Shown here one piece after another: positions 33,684 through 40,399 of a DNA stretch of 40,399 nucleotides; position 1 is the first letter of the stretch, and each line of letters starts with the position of its first letter. Source of the DNA: JAAYCB01 sp012744395. GTDB lineage: Bacteria > Planctomycetota > Planctomycetia > Pirellulales > Thermoguttaceae. The stretch spans positions 1 to 40,399 of the forward strand of contig JAQVNJ010000044.1 in the NCBI GenBank assembly GCA_028703175.1, in the 5' to 3' direction. The translations under genes were made by a program, and so were the position numbers. Below the pieces are notes generated by a model that had not been told where the DNA came from, ran no database searches, and was given only the letters and a program-made list of their open reading frames with translations.

Positions 33684-34790
33684 TCACTCAAGTCTGGGAT
33701 CCGGGTCGCTCCCCGGCACGTGGACGCAGTCCGGCTCGCCTTCCAGGTAGTCGCCGGTCACCGCGTAAGCCCTGGCGCGGCTTCCGCCGCAGACGTGCCG
33801 GTATTCGCAGGCGCCGCAGATTCCCTTGTAGCGATCCGGGTTCTGGAGGGCCTGGAAGACCGGATGGGAACGGTAGGTCTCGACAACGGAATCCTGCGGA
33901 AATCGGCCGCAGACCAAGGGGAGAAAACCGGCCGGAAAGATCTCGCCGTTGTGGCTGACGAACATCACGCCGCGGCCGTCGGTTACCCCCAGAGGCGCTC
34001 GGTGAACGCGGCGTGCCTGTCCGCCGGCCCCCGGCCGGGGAGCGGCCAGCGGATGGCCTCCGTGCTGGAGGACCCAGCGGCGGTAATGCGGCGCCTCGGT
34101 GGTCTTCACTCCATAGGGCTGCGTGCAGGCGTGGCGCCAGAGCTTTTCGAAAGCCGTCTCGTATTCCTCCGCCGAAATGCGGACTTCCTCGACGCCGCGC
34201 CCTACCGGCACGAGAAAGAAGACCGACCACATGGCGATCCCCTCGCCGGCGAGCAGTTCGGCGATGGCGTCGATCTGATGGAAGTTGCGCCGCGTGAGCG
34301 AGGTGTTGACCTGTACGGGCAACTCCAGCTCCCGGGCGTCGGCCAGCATCCGCCGCGTCCGCTCGAAGCTCCCCTCCCAGCCGCGGAATGCGTCGTGCGT
34401 CGCGGCATCCGCCCCGTCGAGGCTGATCCCCAGGGCCGTGACGCCCGCTCGCTTGGCGCGCTCGAAGGCTCCGCGCGTGGCCAGCGGAGTCGCCGAAGGC
34501 GTCAGGGCGACCTGCAACCCCCGCGACCGGGCATGGTCCACCAGGTCAAACAGGTCCGCTCGCTTGAGCGGATCCCCCCCGGTGCAGACGAGGATCGGCG
34601 GCCGCGGGAACGAGGCCGCCTGGTCGATCAGCCGGAGCGACTCGCCGGTGGTCAACTCATCCGGGGCCGGTGTCTCCTGGGCCGACGCCCGGCAGTGCTT
34701 GCAGACAAGGTCGCACGCCCGGGTGATCTCATAGTAGAACATCAACGGGTTGCGCGTGAAATCATCTTGGGTATAGGGACGATGCTGCAT
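33684..34790 (-). CDS. Radical SAM/SPASM protein (NirJ/AhbC-like, TIGR04053-like)
   Basis: The 368-residue cytoplasmic protein has the radical SAM cluster motif CDLVCKHC (Cys26, Cys30, Cys33) right after NPLMFYYEITRA, then CTGGDPLKR and GISLDGADAATHDAFRG. The C-terminal SPASM region has Cys near 294, CGACEYRHVCGGSRARAYA (about 325-343) and PDC (about 355), enough for one or two auxiliary iron-sulfur clusters. NPLMFYYE and CGGSRARAYA with TGD...EPDC are shared with heme-pathway enzymes NirJ/AhbC/AhbD and with the TIGR04053 group. No heme or peptide-maturation genes are adjacent, so the substrate is open. MQHRPYTQDDF at 34790 is chosen because family similarity begins there; the upstream extension is Arg-rich. 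Confidence 0.85.
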   Translation of the reverse strand: MQHRPYTQDDFTRNPLMFYYEITRACDLVCKHCRASAQETPAPDELTTGESLRLIDQAASFPRPPILVCTGGDPLKRADLFDLVDHARSRGLQVALTPSATPLATRGAFERAKRAGVTALGISLDGADAATHDAFRGWEGSFERTRRMLADARELELPVQVNTSLTRRNFHQIDAIAELLAGEGIAMWSVFFLVPVGRGVEEVRISAEEYETAFEKLWRHACTQPYGVKTTEAPHYRRWVLQHGGHPLAAPRPGAGGQARRVHRAPLGVTDGRGVMFVSHNGEIFPAGFLPLVCGRFPQDSVVETYRSHPVFQALQNPDRYKGICGACEYRHVCGGSRARAYAVTGDYLEGEPDCVHVPGSDPDPRLE

Positions 34791-34953
34791 GCGTTGATTC
34801 TCGGCGGGCGCGGGGGTCTTCCGCAGGCGGTTCACGATCGCGGTCCGGGGGCGTCGCGGATGCCTCGCCGCGCAGGACCGAGTAGTCACGATAACAGGCG
34901 GGCATCTGCGAGCCAACCCCGGACGGCGCGACGGCGCCCGGCAAGCGCTCGGT

Positions 34954-36621
34954 TTACCGGTCCGGATCCTTCTCCCGTGCCTCGCGGGCGCGGCGCTCGT
35001 TTTCTTCCATTTCCTTGATCGTCACGCCGCTTTCCATCGAGTGGCGCGGGGCCTTCCTCTGGTCGCTCGCCGAGGCCGGCACGATCTGTTTCAGCACGAC
35101 GTCGTCGAACTCGACGACGCCCGCGCCGAGGTAGGCGTAGAGCATCACCCGACCCCACTTGGGCTCATACTTGGTGTGCCGCGGCGTGAAATCCTCCGTG
35201 TGCGTGTGCCAACGGTTCTTTTCGCCCTTGAGGTTCTGCTGGCTGCGGTAGCATTCGCGGAGTTGGCCGAGCTGGGGCACGTACTCGACCTGGCCGGGCT
35301 GCGCCAGGGGATGCCGGGCGGGGCTCGTCTGGCCGGCGGCCTGGTACTCGCTGGGCATCTCAGCGTAGCACTTGATGAACACGATCACCTTCGGCCCGTT
35401 GGTGCGGTAGCGGCACTGGAAGCGGTACTTCGCCCCCTCGTCGATCGGGAAAGGCTTGCTGTAGTACATCACGCCGTAACCGTCGCCCACGCCCTGGTCG
35501 AAGGTGAAGCGGATCACCCGGTTGGCCGGATTGCCGGACTCGGCGGTCCACTGGACGAGCCGGCCGAGCGGCTCGCGCTCCTGGCCGCCGCGGTCTTCCC
35601 AGCCCAGCGGGGCTCCGCCGAGGCCCTTCTCGAAATCGCCCCCGTCCACGAGGTTCGGGTTGCTCTGCCAATTCTGCTCGGCAAAGGCATCCGGCGGCGG
35701 CGGCTCGCCAGGCTCGCGGCCGTGGAGCGCGTCGAGCATCTCCTTGACGTACAGGTGGGGGATCTCGCTGACCGTTTTCGTGCGGACGTTCGTCTTCTCG
35801 TAGAGCACCTTCGGCCGCGGCCCCGCGGAGAAGTCGGCGCACTTGATCGTCAAGTCGTAGACGTCCCATTCCTCACCCGGCGCCCTCTCGCAACTCCCCC
35901 AGACGGCGATCTGCGCGTCGAACAGGTCGCGGAGAACGCGGCCGATTTCCTCGATCGGCGTCTGCGGCGCGATCGTGATCCGGTTCTCAGCGCAAACGTC
36001 GCGGATCGTGATCGCATCGGGGGTGGCAAGTCGCCCTTCCTTGCGGATCTTCGCCACGATCATCTCGCCGATCATGCCGCCGTAACGCCCGTTGTCGAAC
36101 TCCGAGACGAAGTCGAAGGGGATCACCACCTTCTCCCGGCTGTAGGACTCGGCGCGCACGGCGGGCAGCGCCGCGGCCATCTCCCCGCCCGTCTCGGCGG
36201 CTGCCTCCCCGGCCGTCGCAGCGGCTGTCTCGATCACTTCGGTGAGCGGTTCTTCGATCACCGCCGCGCTCGCCCCCCCTTGCCGGAGCGCGAAATCGCG
36301 GTCGGCCCCGCAGAGCGCGTCGAGCGGCACGACGGCGCCGAGTCCGTCGCTCGTCTCCAGGCAGACCTTCCCCTCCAGCAGCGAAACGAACTGGCCGGTG
36401 GCAAGCGTCTTCCCCGCCGGGTCCTTCCACTGCCGGCCGGCCGGCGCGGCGGCCTTCTCCTCCGGCTGGCTGGCGACTTCCGCAACGGGCGCCGCGGGCG
36501 TCTCCGATTCCGCGGTCTTCCGGGGCGCGGCGGCGCCGGTTTCCGCCTGGTCCGCCGCGCAGCCCGAAAACGCCCAGGCGGCAATCAGCAGGATCGCTGC
36601 GAACAAGCGACTTCGTCTCAT
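34954..36621 (-). CDS. Predicted lipoprotein with SHD1-like domain
   Basis: The 555-residue product has a lipoprotein signal (MRRSRLFAAILLIAAWAFSG then Cys21). An Ala/Glu-rich linker is followed by an SHD1-like segment (RQWKDPAGKTLATGQFVSLL, GAVVPLDALCGADRDF, about 63-110) of the kind common in planctomycete secreted proteins. The middle (about 160-290) looks alpha/beta and resembles penicillin-binding-protein activator or FlgO-like lipoproteins only in general style (IPFDFVSEFDNGRYGGMIGE, IEEIGRVLRDLFDAQIAVWG). The C-terminal half has a galactose-binding-like look (NPNLVDGGDFEKGLGGAPLG, VVEFDDVVLKQIVP). ATG 36621 gives the lipobox; a TTG eight codons earlier is less likely. It starts 20 bases after the DUF4175 gene, probably in one operon. 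Confidence 0.75.
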   Translation of the reverse strand: MRRSRLFAAILLIAAWAFSGCAADQAETGAAAPRKTAESETPAAPVAEVASQPEEKAAAPAGRQWKDPAGKTLATGQFVSLLEGKVCLETSDGLGAVVPLDALCGADRDFALRQGGASAAVIEEPLTEVIETAAATAGEAAAETGGEMAAALPAVRAESYSREKVVIPFDFVSEFDNGRYGGMIGEMIVAKIRKEGRLATPDAITIRDVCAENRITIAPQTPIEEIGRVLRDLFDAQIAVWGSCERAPGEEWDVYDLTIKCADFSAGPRPKVLYEKTNVRTKTVSEIPHLYVKEMLDALHGREPGEPPPPDAFAEQNWQSNPNLVDGGDFEKGLGGAPLGWEDRGGQEREPLGRLVQWTAESGNPANRVIRFTFDQGVGDGYGVMYYSKPFPIDEGAKYRFQCRYRTNGPKVIVFIKCYAEMPSEYQAAGQTSPARHPLAQPGQVEYVPQLGQLRECYRSQQNLKGEKNRWHTHTEDFTPRHTKYEPKWGRVMLYAYLGAGVVEFDDVVLKQIVPASASDQRKAPRHSMESGVTIKEMEENERRAREAREKDPDR

Positions 36622-36641
36622 AAGCGTGGCTCTTCCCCATC

Positions 36642-39600
36642 TCAAGGCGGCGCGCCGCCGCCGGTCAGCGTGGGCGGCTCTTGCGAGCTGCCGGTCAGCA
36701 CCGGCGCGGCGCCCTGCGGCTGTCCGCCCTGGGCGAGGCGTTCAAAATAGCGGCGGTTGAGTTCCTCCCATCCAAGCGGCGAGGGGTCCTGCATGCTGCC
36801 GAGCAGCTCTTTCTGGACGTCGCTGGAGAGGTTCACCGTCGTGTCGCGGCGGATCTCGAATTCGCCCTCGAGGTGCTGCTTCACGTTGCCCAGGCCGTCA
36901 AGGACGACGTCCCTTTGCCGCAGCGCGTTCTGGTAACGGCCCGACTTCAGATCGCGTTCGATCTGGGCCATTGTCTCGATCATTTTCTGCAAGTCGGTGT
37001 GGTGATAGCCCATCACGGAGTAATGCTGCAAGTCGATGCCCTCGGCCTTGTTCCGCAGGGCGGCCTGCTTGCCCGCCAGCCGGTTCAGGTCGCGCTCGCC
37101 GCGGGAGCCGGGCACGGGGCCTTCGAGCCCCTCGCCCCCCTCGCCGCTCTCCTTCCCGCCGCCGGTGGCGCCGCCCGTCGGGTCCTTGCTGTGATCCTTG
37201 ATCTGGCCATCCACGTATGGGTCGGGCGTCAACCGGCTGGGGGTCTTCCTGCCGCCCTTGCCGACCGCCTCGTCGCCGACAAACTCGCCGCTCGACTTGC
37301 CCTGGCGGCCCTCGCCCGCCCGGCCGCCGATCTCGCTCGTGTTCGGCAGGCGGTTGCCGGTTGCGCCCTTGGCGCTCATGTTGGAGATCGGCCCGTCCAT
37401 CACGTCCCAACCGGCCCCCTTGTCGAGCGAATCGGCTGCGCTCGACGAAATGTCCTCCATCTCGTCGAACAGGTCCTCCTCCTCTTCCAGCAGGTCGCCG
37501 ATCAGGTCCTCCAACTCGCCGGGCAACTCCGCCATCGGGGCCTCTTTGCCCTCGTCGCTGAGCGATTCCTCCTGGCTCCAACGCTCGCGGTCCGGCGTGT
37601 CCGGCAGCCACTTCTCCATGTTCGTCTGGATCTCCTCGGCCATCTCCGCGCCGAGCTGCTCGAGCGGCACCGCGATGTCGGCCGTCTTTTTCAGCAAGGC
37701 ATCCTCGGCCATCTTGATCTCCGTCTGGATTTCGACGAGCTCCTTGAGGCTCGACGGGTTGGCGAAGTCCTGCTCGGGCAGCTTGCTCAGATCGGTGTTC
37801 AGCTCGGTCATGAACCGCGACCAATCGTCCTCGGCCGCTTCCAGGGCCTTGATCAACTGGTCGCGGGCCTCGGCGAAATCCTCGACCGGGGCCTTGGCCA
37901 GGTTCTCCGCCGCGTCGACAACTTTCTTCTGTTGCTCGAGCGCCTTTTCCAGTGCCTCGTTGAGCTTCTCCAGCTTCTCTCTCGCTTCGGGCGGCAGGTC
38001 GCCGACCTGGCGGTCTTCCATCTCGGCAAGCTCTTCCGTCTGCGCCCGACGAACCACGTCGAGCATCGCCCGCAGAACCTCGATGATCTTGCCCTGCGTC
38101 AACCCAAGCTGGCCGACGGTGGCCGGCAACTGTTCCATCGTCTTGGCCTGCACCAGCTTGTCGCAGGCGGAGACCGCGGCGATCATCTCGCCGAACGCCA
38201 ACTGGTTGAGGCCCCGCTTGGCGGCCTGGTGCTCCTGGCGGCTGCTGTCGCCGATCGCCTTGACCAGGGCGATCGTCGATTTCTGGATGTCGACCTGCAT
38301 CGAGCGGACCTCGCCGGCCGCGGCGAGGGCTTCGGCAATCTGCACCCTGCCCGCGATCAGCCCGTTCCGGGCCCGGGCGCGGACCTGCTTCTCGAGAATC
38401 CGGAAGATCGACGCCCGCAGGTTGTCGAGTTCCGCCAGCGTCTGATCGACCTTCGCCTGGCGGTCGATGATCTGCACCTCGTGCCAGGCGGTCGCCGCCT
38501 CCTGGGGCTTCAGGTCGAGCCCATACTCGTTGAACATCCGGCGGTCGCGGATCGTGGCCCGAACCAGCAGTGTCTGGCCCGGCCTGGCCAGATCGGCGGT
38601 CAGTCTCACGAGGTGTTCGAGCACCACCGTGTTCTTCCCCCCCAGGTCGGTCCAATCCTTGATCGTCCGGGCGGTTGCCTGTTCCACGGCTTTTTCGTCG
38701 CCGCCCAGCCCGTCCTTGACCTTCATCTCCAGCCGGACCCGGCCGACGCCGTGATCGTCCGCCCCGCGGATCATCACCGGCAGGTCGCTGCCCGGCGCCA
38801 AGCTGTTCTGCCGCGGCGGCTTGAGCAGTTCGATCGTCGGGGGCAGGTCGGCGAGGACGCGGACGCGGTTCAAGCGGGGATTCGGATCGGCCTGCCCGTT
38901 CTTCTCCAGGTGGACCGTGAAGGTCGTGTTCTTGATCAGGGGCATCCGCACGACCATCCGTTGACCTCCCGCCTGCAACTGGCCGCTATAGATCAACCCC
39001 TCGGCATCGATATGGCCCTTGGTGATCGGGATCGAGGGGCGGATCCGCAGCTCGGCGATCGTGAACTGCGGGGCCTCCAGGTCGGCAGTCGCTTGAACGC
39101 GCGTCTCCGCCGCGCGGCCGAGATACGTCGGATAGCTCAGCGCGACCTCCACCTCGTCGATCGTCGGCTTCTCGATCACGCCCACCTGGTAACGCCGGGT
39201 CTGCGAATCACCGATCTCCAGCCGGTAGGAGAGCGGCGCGCTGACCGTGGGAATCGTCAGCGTGTAGCTCACCGGCCCGCCGCCGGGCGGCGAACCCTCC
39301 GCAACCGGCTCAACCGGCACCATCGGCACGTCGGTCTCCTTGCCATGTTCCTCGCGGAAAAACAGCGTGGCTGCCGGCGGCGGACCCGCCGGCGCGGCGA
39401 TCCGCGCCGTGATCTCCAGGCTCTCGCCCAGAAGCACGTCCGTGTCGCCGGGCGTCACCTCCAGAATCGTCACCGAACCGACCGAAGGGACGAACCGCCA
39501 CGGCTGCATCAGCCGCCCCGCCGCCGAACTGAGATTCGGGCTCAGCCAGTGCGCGAGCAGGCCCACCAGGAACAGCACCGCCAGCACGGCGAACGATTCG

Positions 39601-40082
39601 GCGAGGTCTCTGGGGGTCTGCATGCAGTAGAGAAACCGCCGCCAACGCGATTCGCGGTCGGCCGCCTCCTCAAACCGCACGCCCCCCGCGCGGAGCACCG
39701 CCTCGTTGACCGCCGCCTCGCAGAACGGCCGCGATTCATTCACGCGGTCGCCGGCCAATTGCACCACGTTGATCAGGTCACTGCCCAGTTCCGGATACTC
39801 GGTCTCCACGCAGCGCGCGGTCGCCTCGATCGTCCGGTGCGAGCGGGCCATCCGCCGCAAAGCCCAAGCCACCAGGGCCAGCGTCACAACCGACCAACTC
39901 GCCAGCAGTCCGGCCAAGGCAAACTGCGAAAACTTCACCAGCGCATCGGCCAGCATGAACACGAGCGCCAGGGCAAACGACACGCTGATCGACCAGACCG
40001 CTGTGCTCAGCAGGGTAAAGATCCACCACTGCTGCCGTGTCGCGTCGAGCCGATCCAGAATCTTCTCTGCGGCAGGGGACAT
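36642..40082 (-). CDS. DUF4175-type large membrane protein with coiled coils
   Basis: The 1146-residue product has two N-terminal membrane segments (about 20-43 and 50-73) and a third near 160-180 (FAVLAVLFLVGLLAHWL). Extracytoplasmic beta-rich regions follow (about 200-480, VTILEVTPGDTDVLLGESLE, then VALSYPTYLGRAAETRVQ). A long helical, Glu-rich part (about 550-900) and a Gly/Lys-rich low-complexity tail (about 900-1040) come next, and the end is again helical. YP.Y.G in the beta region and the general build match DUF4175 proteins, which in planctomycetes lie near MoxR/DUF58/VWA/DUF4159 genes. The function of the family is not established. MSPAAEKILDRLDATR at 40082 is chosen because the upstream frame translates REP and micro-repeat DNA. 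No clear ribosome-binding site is present. Confidence 0.8.
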   Translation of the reverse strand: MSPAAEKILDRLDATRQQWWIFTLLSTAVWSISVSFALALVFMLADALVKFSQFALAGLLASWSVVTLALVAWALRRMARSHRTIEATARCVETEYPELGSDLINVVQLAGDRVNESRPFCEAAVNEAVLRAGGVRFEEAADRESRWRRFLYCMQTPRDLAESFAVLAVLFLVGLLAHWLSPNLSSAAGRLMQPWRFVPSVGSVTILEVTPGDTDVLLGESLEITARIAAPAGPPPAATLFFREEHGKETDVPMVPVEPVAEGSPPGGGPVSYTLTIPTVSAPLSYRLEIGDSQTRRYQVGVIEKPTIDEVEVALSYPTYLGRAAETRVQATADLEAPQFTIAELRIRPSIPITKGHIDAEGLIYSGQLQAGGQRMVVRMPLIKNTTFTVHLEKNGQADPNPRLNRVRVLADLPPTIELLKPPRQNSLAPGSDLPVMIRGADDHGVGRVRLEMKVKDGLGGDEKAVEQATARTIKDWTDLGGKNTVVLEHLVRLTADLARPGQTLLVRATIRDRRMFNEYGLDLKPQEAATAWHEVQIIDRQAKVDQTLAELDNLRASIFRILEKQVRARARNGLIAGRVQIAEALAAAGEVRSMQVDIQKSTIALVKAIGDSSRQEHQAAKRGLNQLAFGEMIAAVSACDKLVQAKTMEQLPATVGQLGLTQGKIIEVLRAMLDVVRRAQTEELAEMEDRQVGDLPPEAREKLEKLNEALEKALEQQKKVVDAAENLAKAPVEDFAEARDQLIKALEAAEDDWSRFMTELNTDLSKLPEQDFANPSSLKELVEIQTEIKMAEDALLKKTADIAVPLEQLGAEMAEEIQTNMEKWLPDTPDRERWSQEESLSDEGKEAPMAELPGELEDLIGDLLEEEEDLFDEMEDISSSAADSLDKGAGWDVMDGPISNMSAKGATGNRLPNTSEIGGRAGEGRQGKSSGEFVGDEAVGKGGRKTPSRLTPDPYVDGQIKDHSKDPTGGATGGGKESGEGGEGLEGPVPGSRGERDLNRLAGKQAALRNKAEGIDLQHYSVMGYHHTDLQKMIETMAQIERDLKSGRYQNALRQRDVVLDGLGNVKQHLEGEFEIRRDTTVNLSSDVQKELLGSMQDPSPLGWEELNRRYFERLAQGGQPQGAAPVLTGSSQEPPTLTGGGAPP

Positions 40083-40084
40083 CG

Positions 40085-40132
40085 GAAGGGTTCGGAAAAA
40101 GGGTTCGGGGTTCGGAAGAAGGGTTCGGGGTC
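40085..40132. repeat. Micro-repeat array (GGGTTCGGGGTTCGG)
   Basis: AAGGGTTCGG and GGGGTTCGG words alternate through this stretch just before the DUF4175 start. They are the reverse complement of the CCCCGAAA words before ribH, so the same micro-repeat family sits at two translation start regions in this window. Confidence 0.7.
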
Positions 40133-40168
40133 CAGTCTTCGCTCCCATCTCGTTCCCTCCCTCACCTC

Positions 40169-40192
40169 GTTCCCAAGCTCCAGCTTGGGAAC
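40169..40192. repeat. REP-like palindrome, copy 3
   Basis: A perfect palindrome with arms GTTCCCAAGCT and AGCTTGGGAAC lies upstream of the DUF4175 gene. It is followed 18 bases later by another copy in the same layout. Confidence 0.85.
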
Positions 40193-40210
40193 GCACCGCG
40201 CTGCTTGCGG

Positions 40211-40234
40211 GTTCCCAAACTCCAGCTTGGGAAC
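40211..40234. repeat. REP-like palindrome, copy 4
   Basis: This copy has GTTCCCAAAC as the left arm and GCTTGGGAAC as the right arm. It is paired with copy 3 as a doublet, a spacing typical of REP-type doublets. Confidence 0.85.
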
Positions 40235-40283
40235 CAGGGTGTCGGGGGGGGCAGGGTAAGGGGTTTGGGGTGACCAGGGCAGG

Positions 40284-40299
40284 CCGGAGCTTGGGAACC
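40284..40299. repeat. REP-like half copy
   Basis: CCGGAGCTTGGGAACC matches only the right arm of the palindrome family. It lies 50 bases after the doublet and looks like a decayed remnant. Confidence 0.6.
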
Positions 40300-40334
40300 G
40301 GGAAATTTCCTCTCTGGATTCGCTTGTTTGAGGT

Positions 40335-40399
40335 CTAGTGGGTCACGGCATAGACCAGGATGTTCGTGCCGATCGCCAGGGCCGATTCGTCTTTCAATC
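40335..40399 (-). CDS. C-terminal end of a probable DUF4159 protein (partial)
   Basis: The minus-strand frame entering from the right edge reads ...LKDESALAIGTNILVYAVTH and stops at 40335. Only 21 codons are visible. The LG/IGTNIL.YA.TH ending resembles the C-terminus of DUF4159 proteins, which commonly neighbour DUF4175 genes in planctomycetes. The identification rests on this short tail plus context, so it is tentative. The gap of about 250 bases to the DUF4175 start is filled with repeats. Confidence 0.5.
   Translation of the reverse strand, partial: LKDESALAIGTNILVYAVTH

Noticed and set aside
36681..40259. A 1192-codon open frame on the plus strand, opposite the DUF4175 gene
   Set aside because: It is the mirror of a real high-GC gene: its translation is rich in Leu, Arg, His and Gln without domains, while the minus strand gives membrane segments, coiled coils and a family match.

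Overview
The window looks like chromosomal DNA from a high-GC planctomycete, probably from the Pirellulales group. I infer this from family content, not from a marker gene. It has large secreted proteins with the planctomycete N-terminal (L)E.R.LLS motif, BBP2- and BBP7-type outer-membrane barrels, an SHD1-domain lipoprotein, a DUF4175 protein, and intergenic spacers full of short palindromes and micro-repeats. I saw no rRNA, tRNA, CRISPR array, transposase or phage gene.

Layout. 1-3.9 kb: the 3' end of a BBP2 porin with a strong terminator, a P-II signalling protein with Phe at the usual uridylylation position, TatC with a large loop insertion, a mannose-6-phosphate isomerase and a small lipoprotein. 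4-7.4 kb (minus): a SAM methyltransferase followed by a secreted six-hairpin glycosidase-like protein. 7.9-11.3 kb (plus): an 80-residue protein, an EboB-type TatD hydrolase and a 710-residue membrane protein of unknown function. 11.5-14.1 kb: phospholipid genes, with psd-pssA on minus facing a PmtA-like methyltransferase on plus. 14.5-15.9 kb (minus): a membrane-anchored coiled-coil protein.

16.5-23.8 kb (plus): a housekeeping run of polA, coaE, rho, ribH, nusB and ftsY. It covers DNA repair, CoA, transcription termination and antitermination, riboflavin and SRP targeting. polA and the coiled-coil gene have good divergent sigma-70-like promoters.

24-31.7 kb is a cell-surface region: a BBP7 barrel, a cohesin/SdrD-like protein, a divergent cohesin-dockerin-Ig-YDG protein and a second BBP2 porin. 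31.7-40.4 kb (minus) holds, in order of transcription, the end of a probable DUF4159 gene, a DUF4175 protein, an SHD1 lipoprotein, and a tightly coupled radical SAM/SPASM protein and FAD-dependent oxidoreductase.

The most unusual points are: the divergent cohesin/dockerin pair beside a BBP7 barrel; the EboB-type hydrolase without other ebo genes; Phe51 in P-II; a QxxLF clamp-binding-like motif in an N-terminal extension of Pol I; a roughly 105-residue insertion in TatC; a BRCT-like tail on a membrane-anchored coiled-coil protein; the radical SAM-FAD enzyme pair; and dispersed palindromes and micro-repeats, one of which seems to supply a promoter -35 element. All functions are read from sequence motifs alone.
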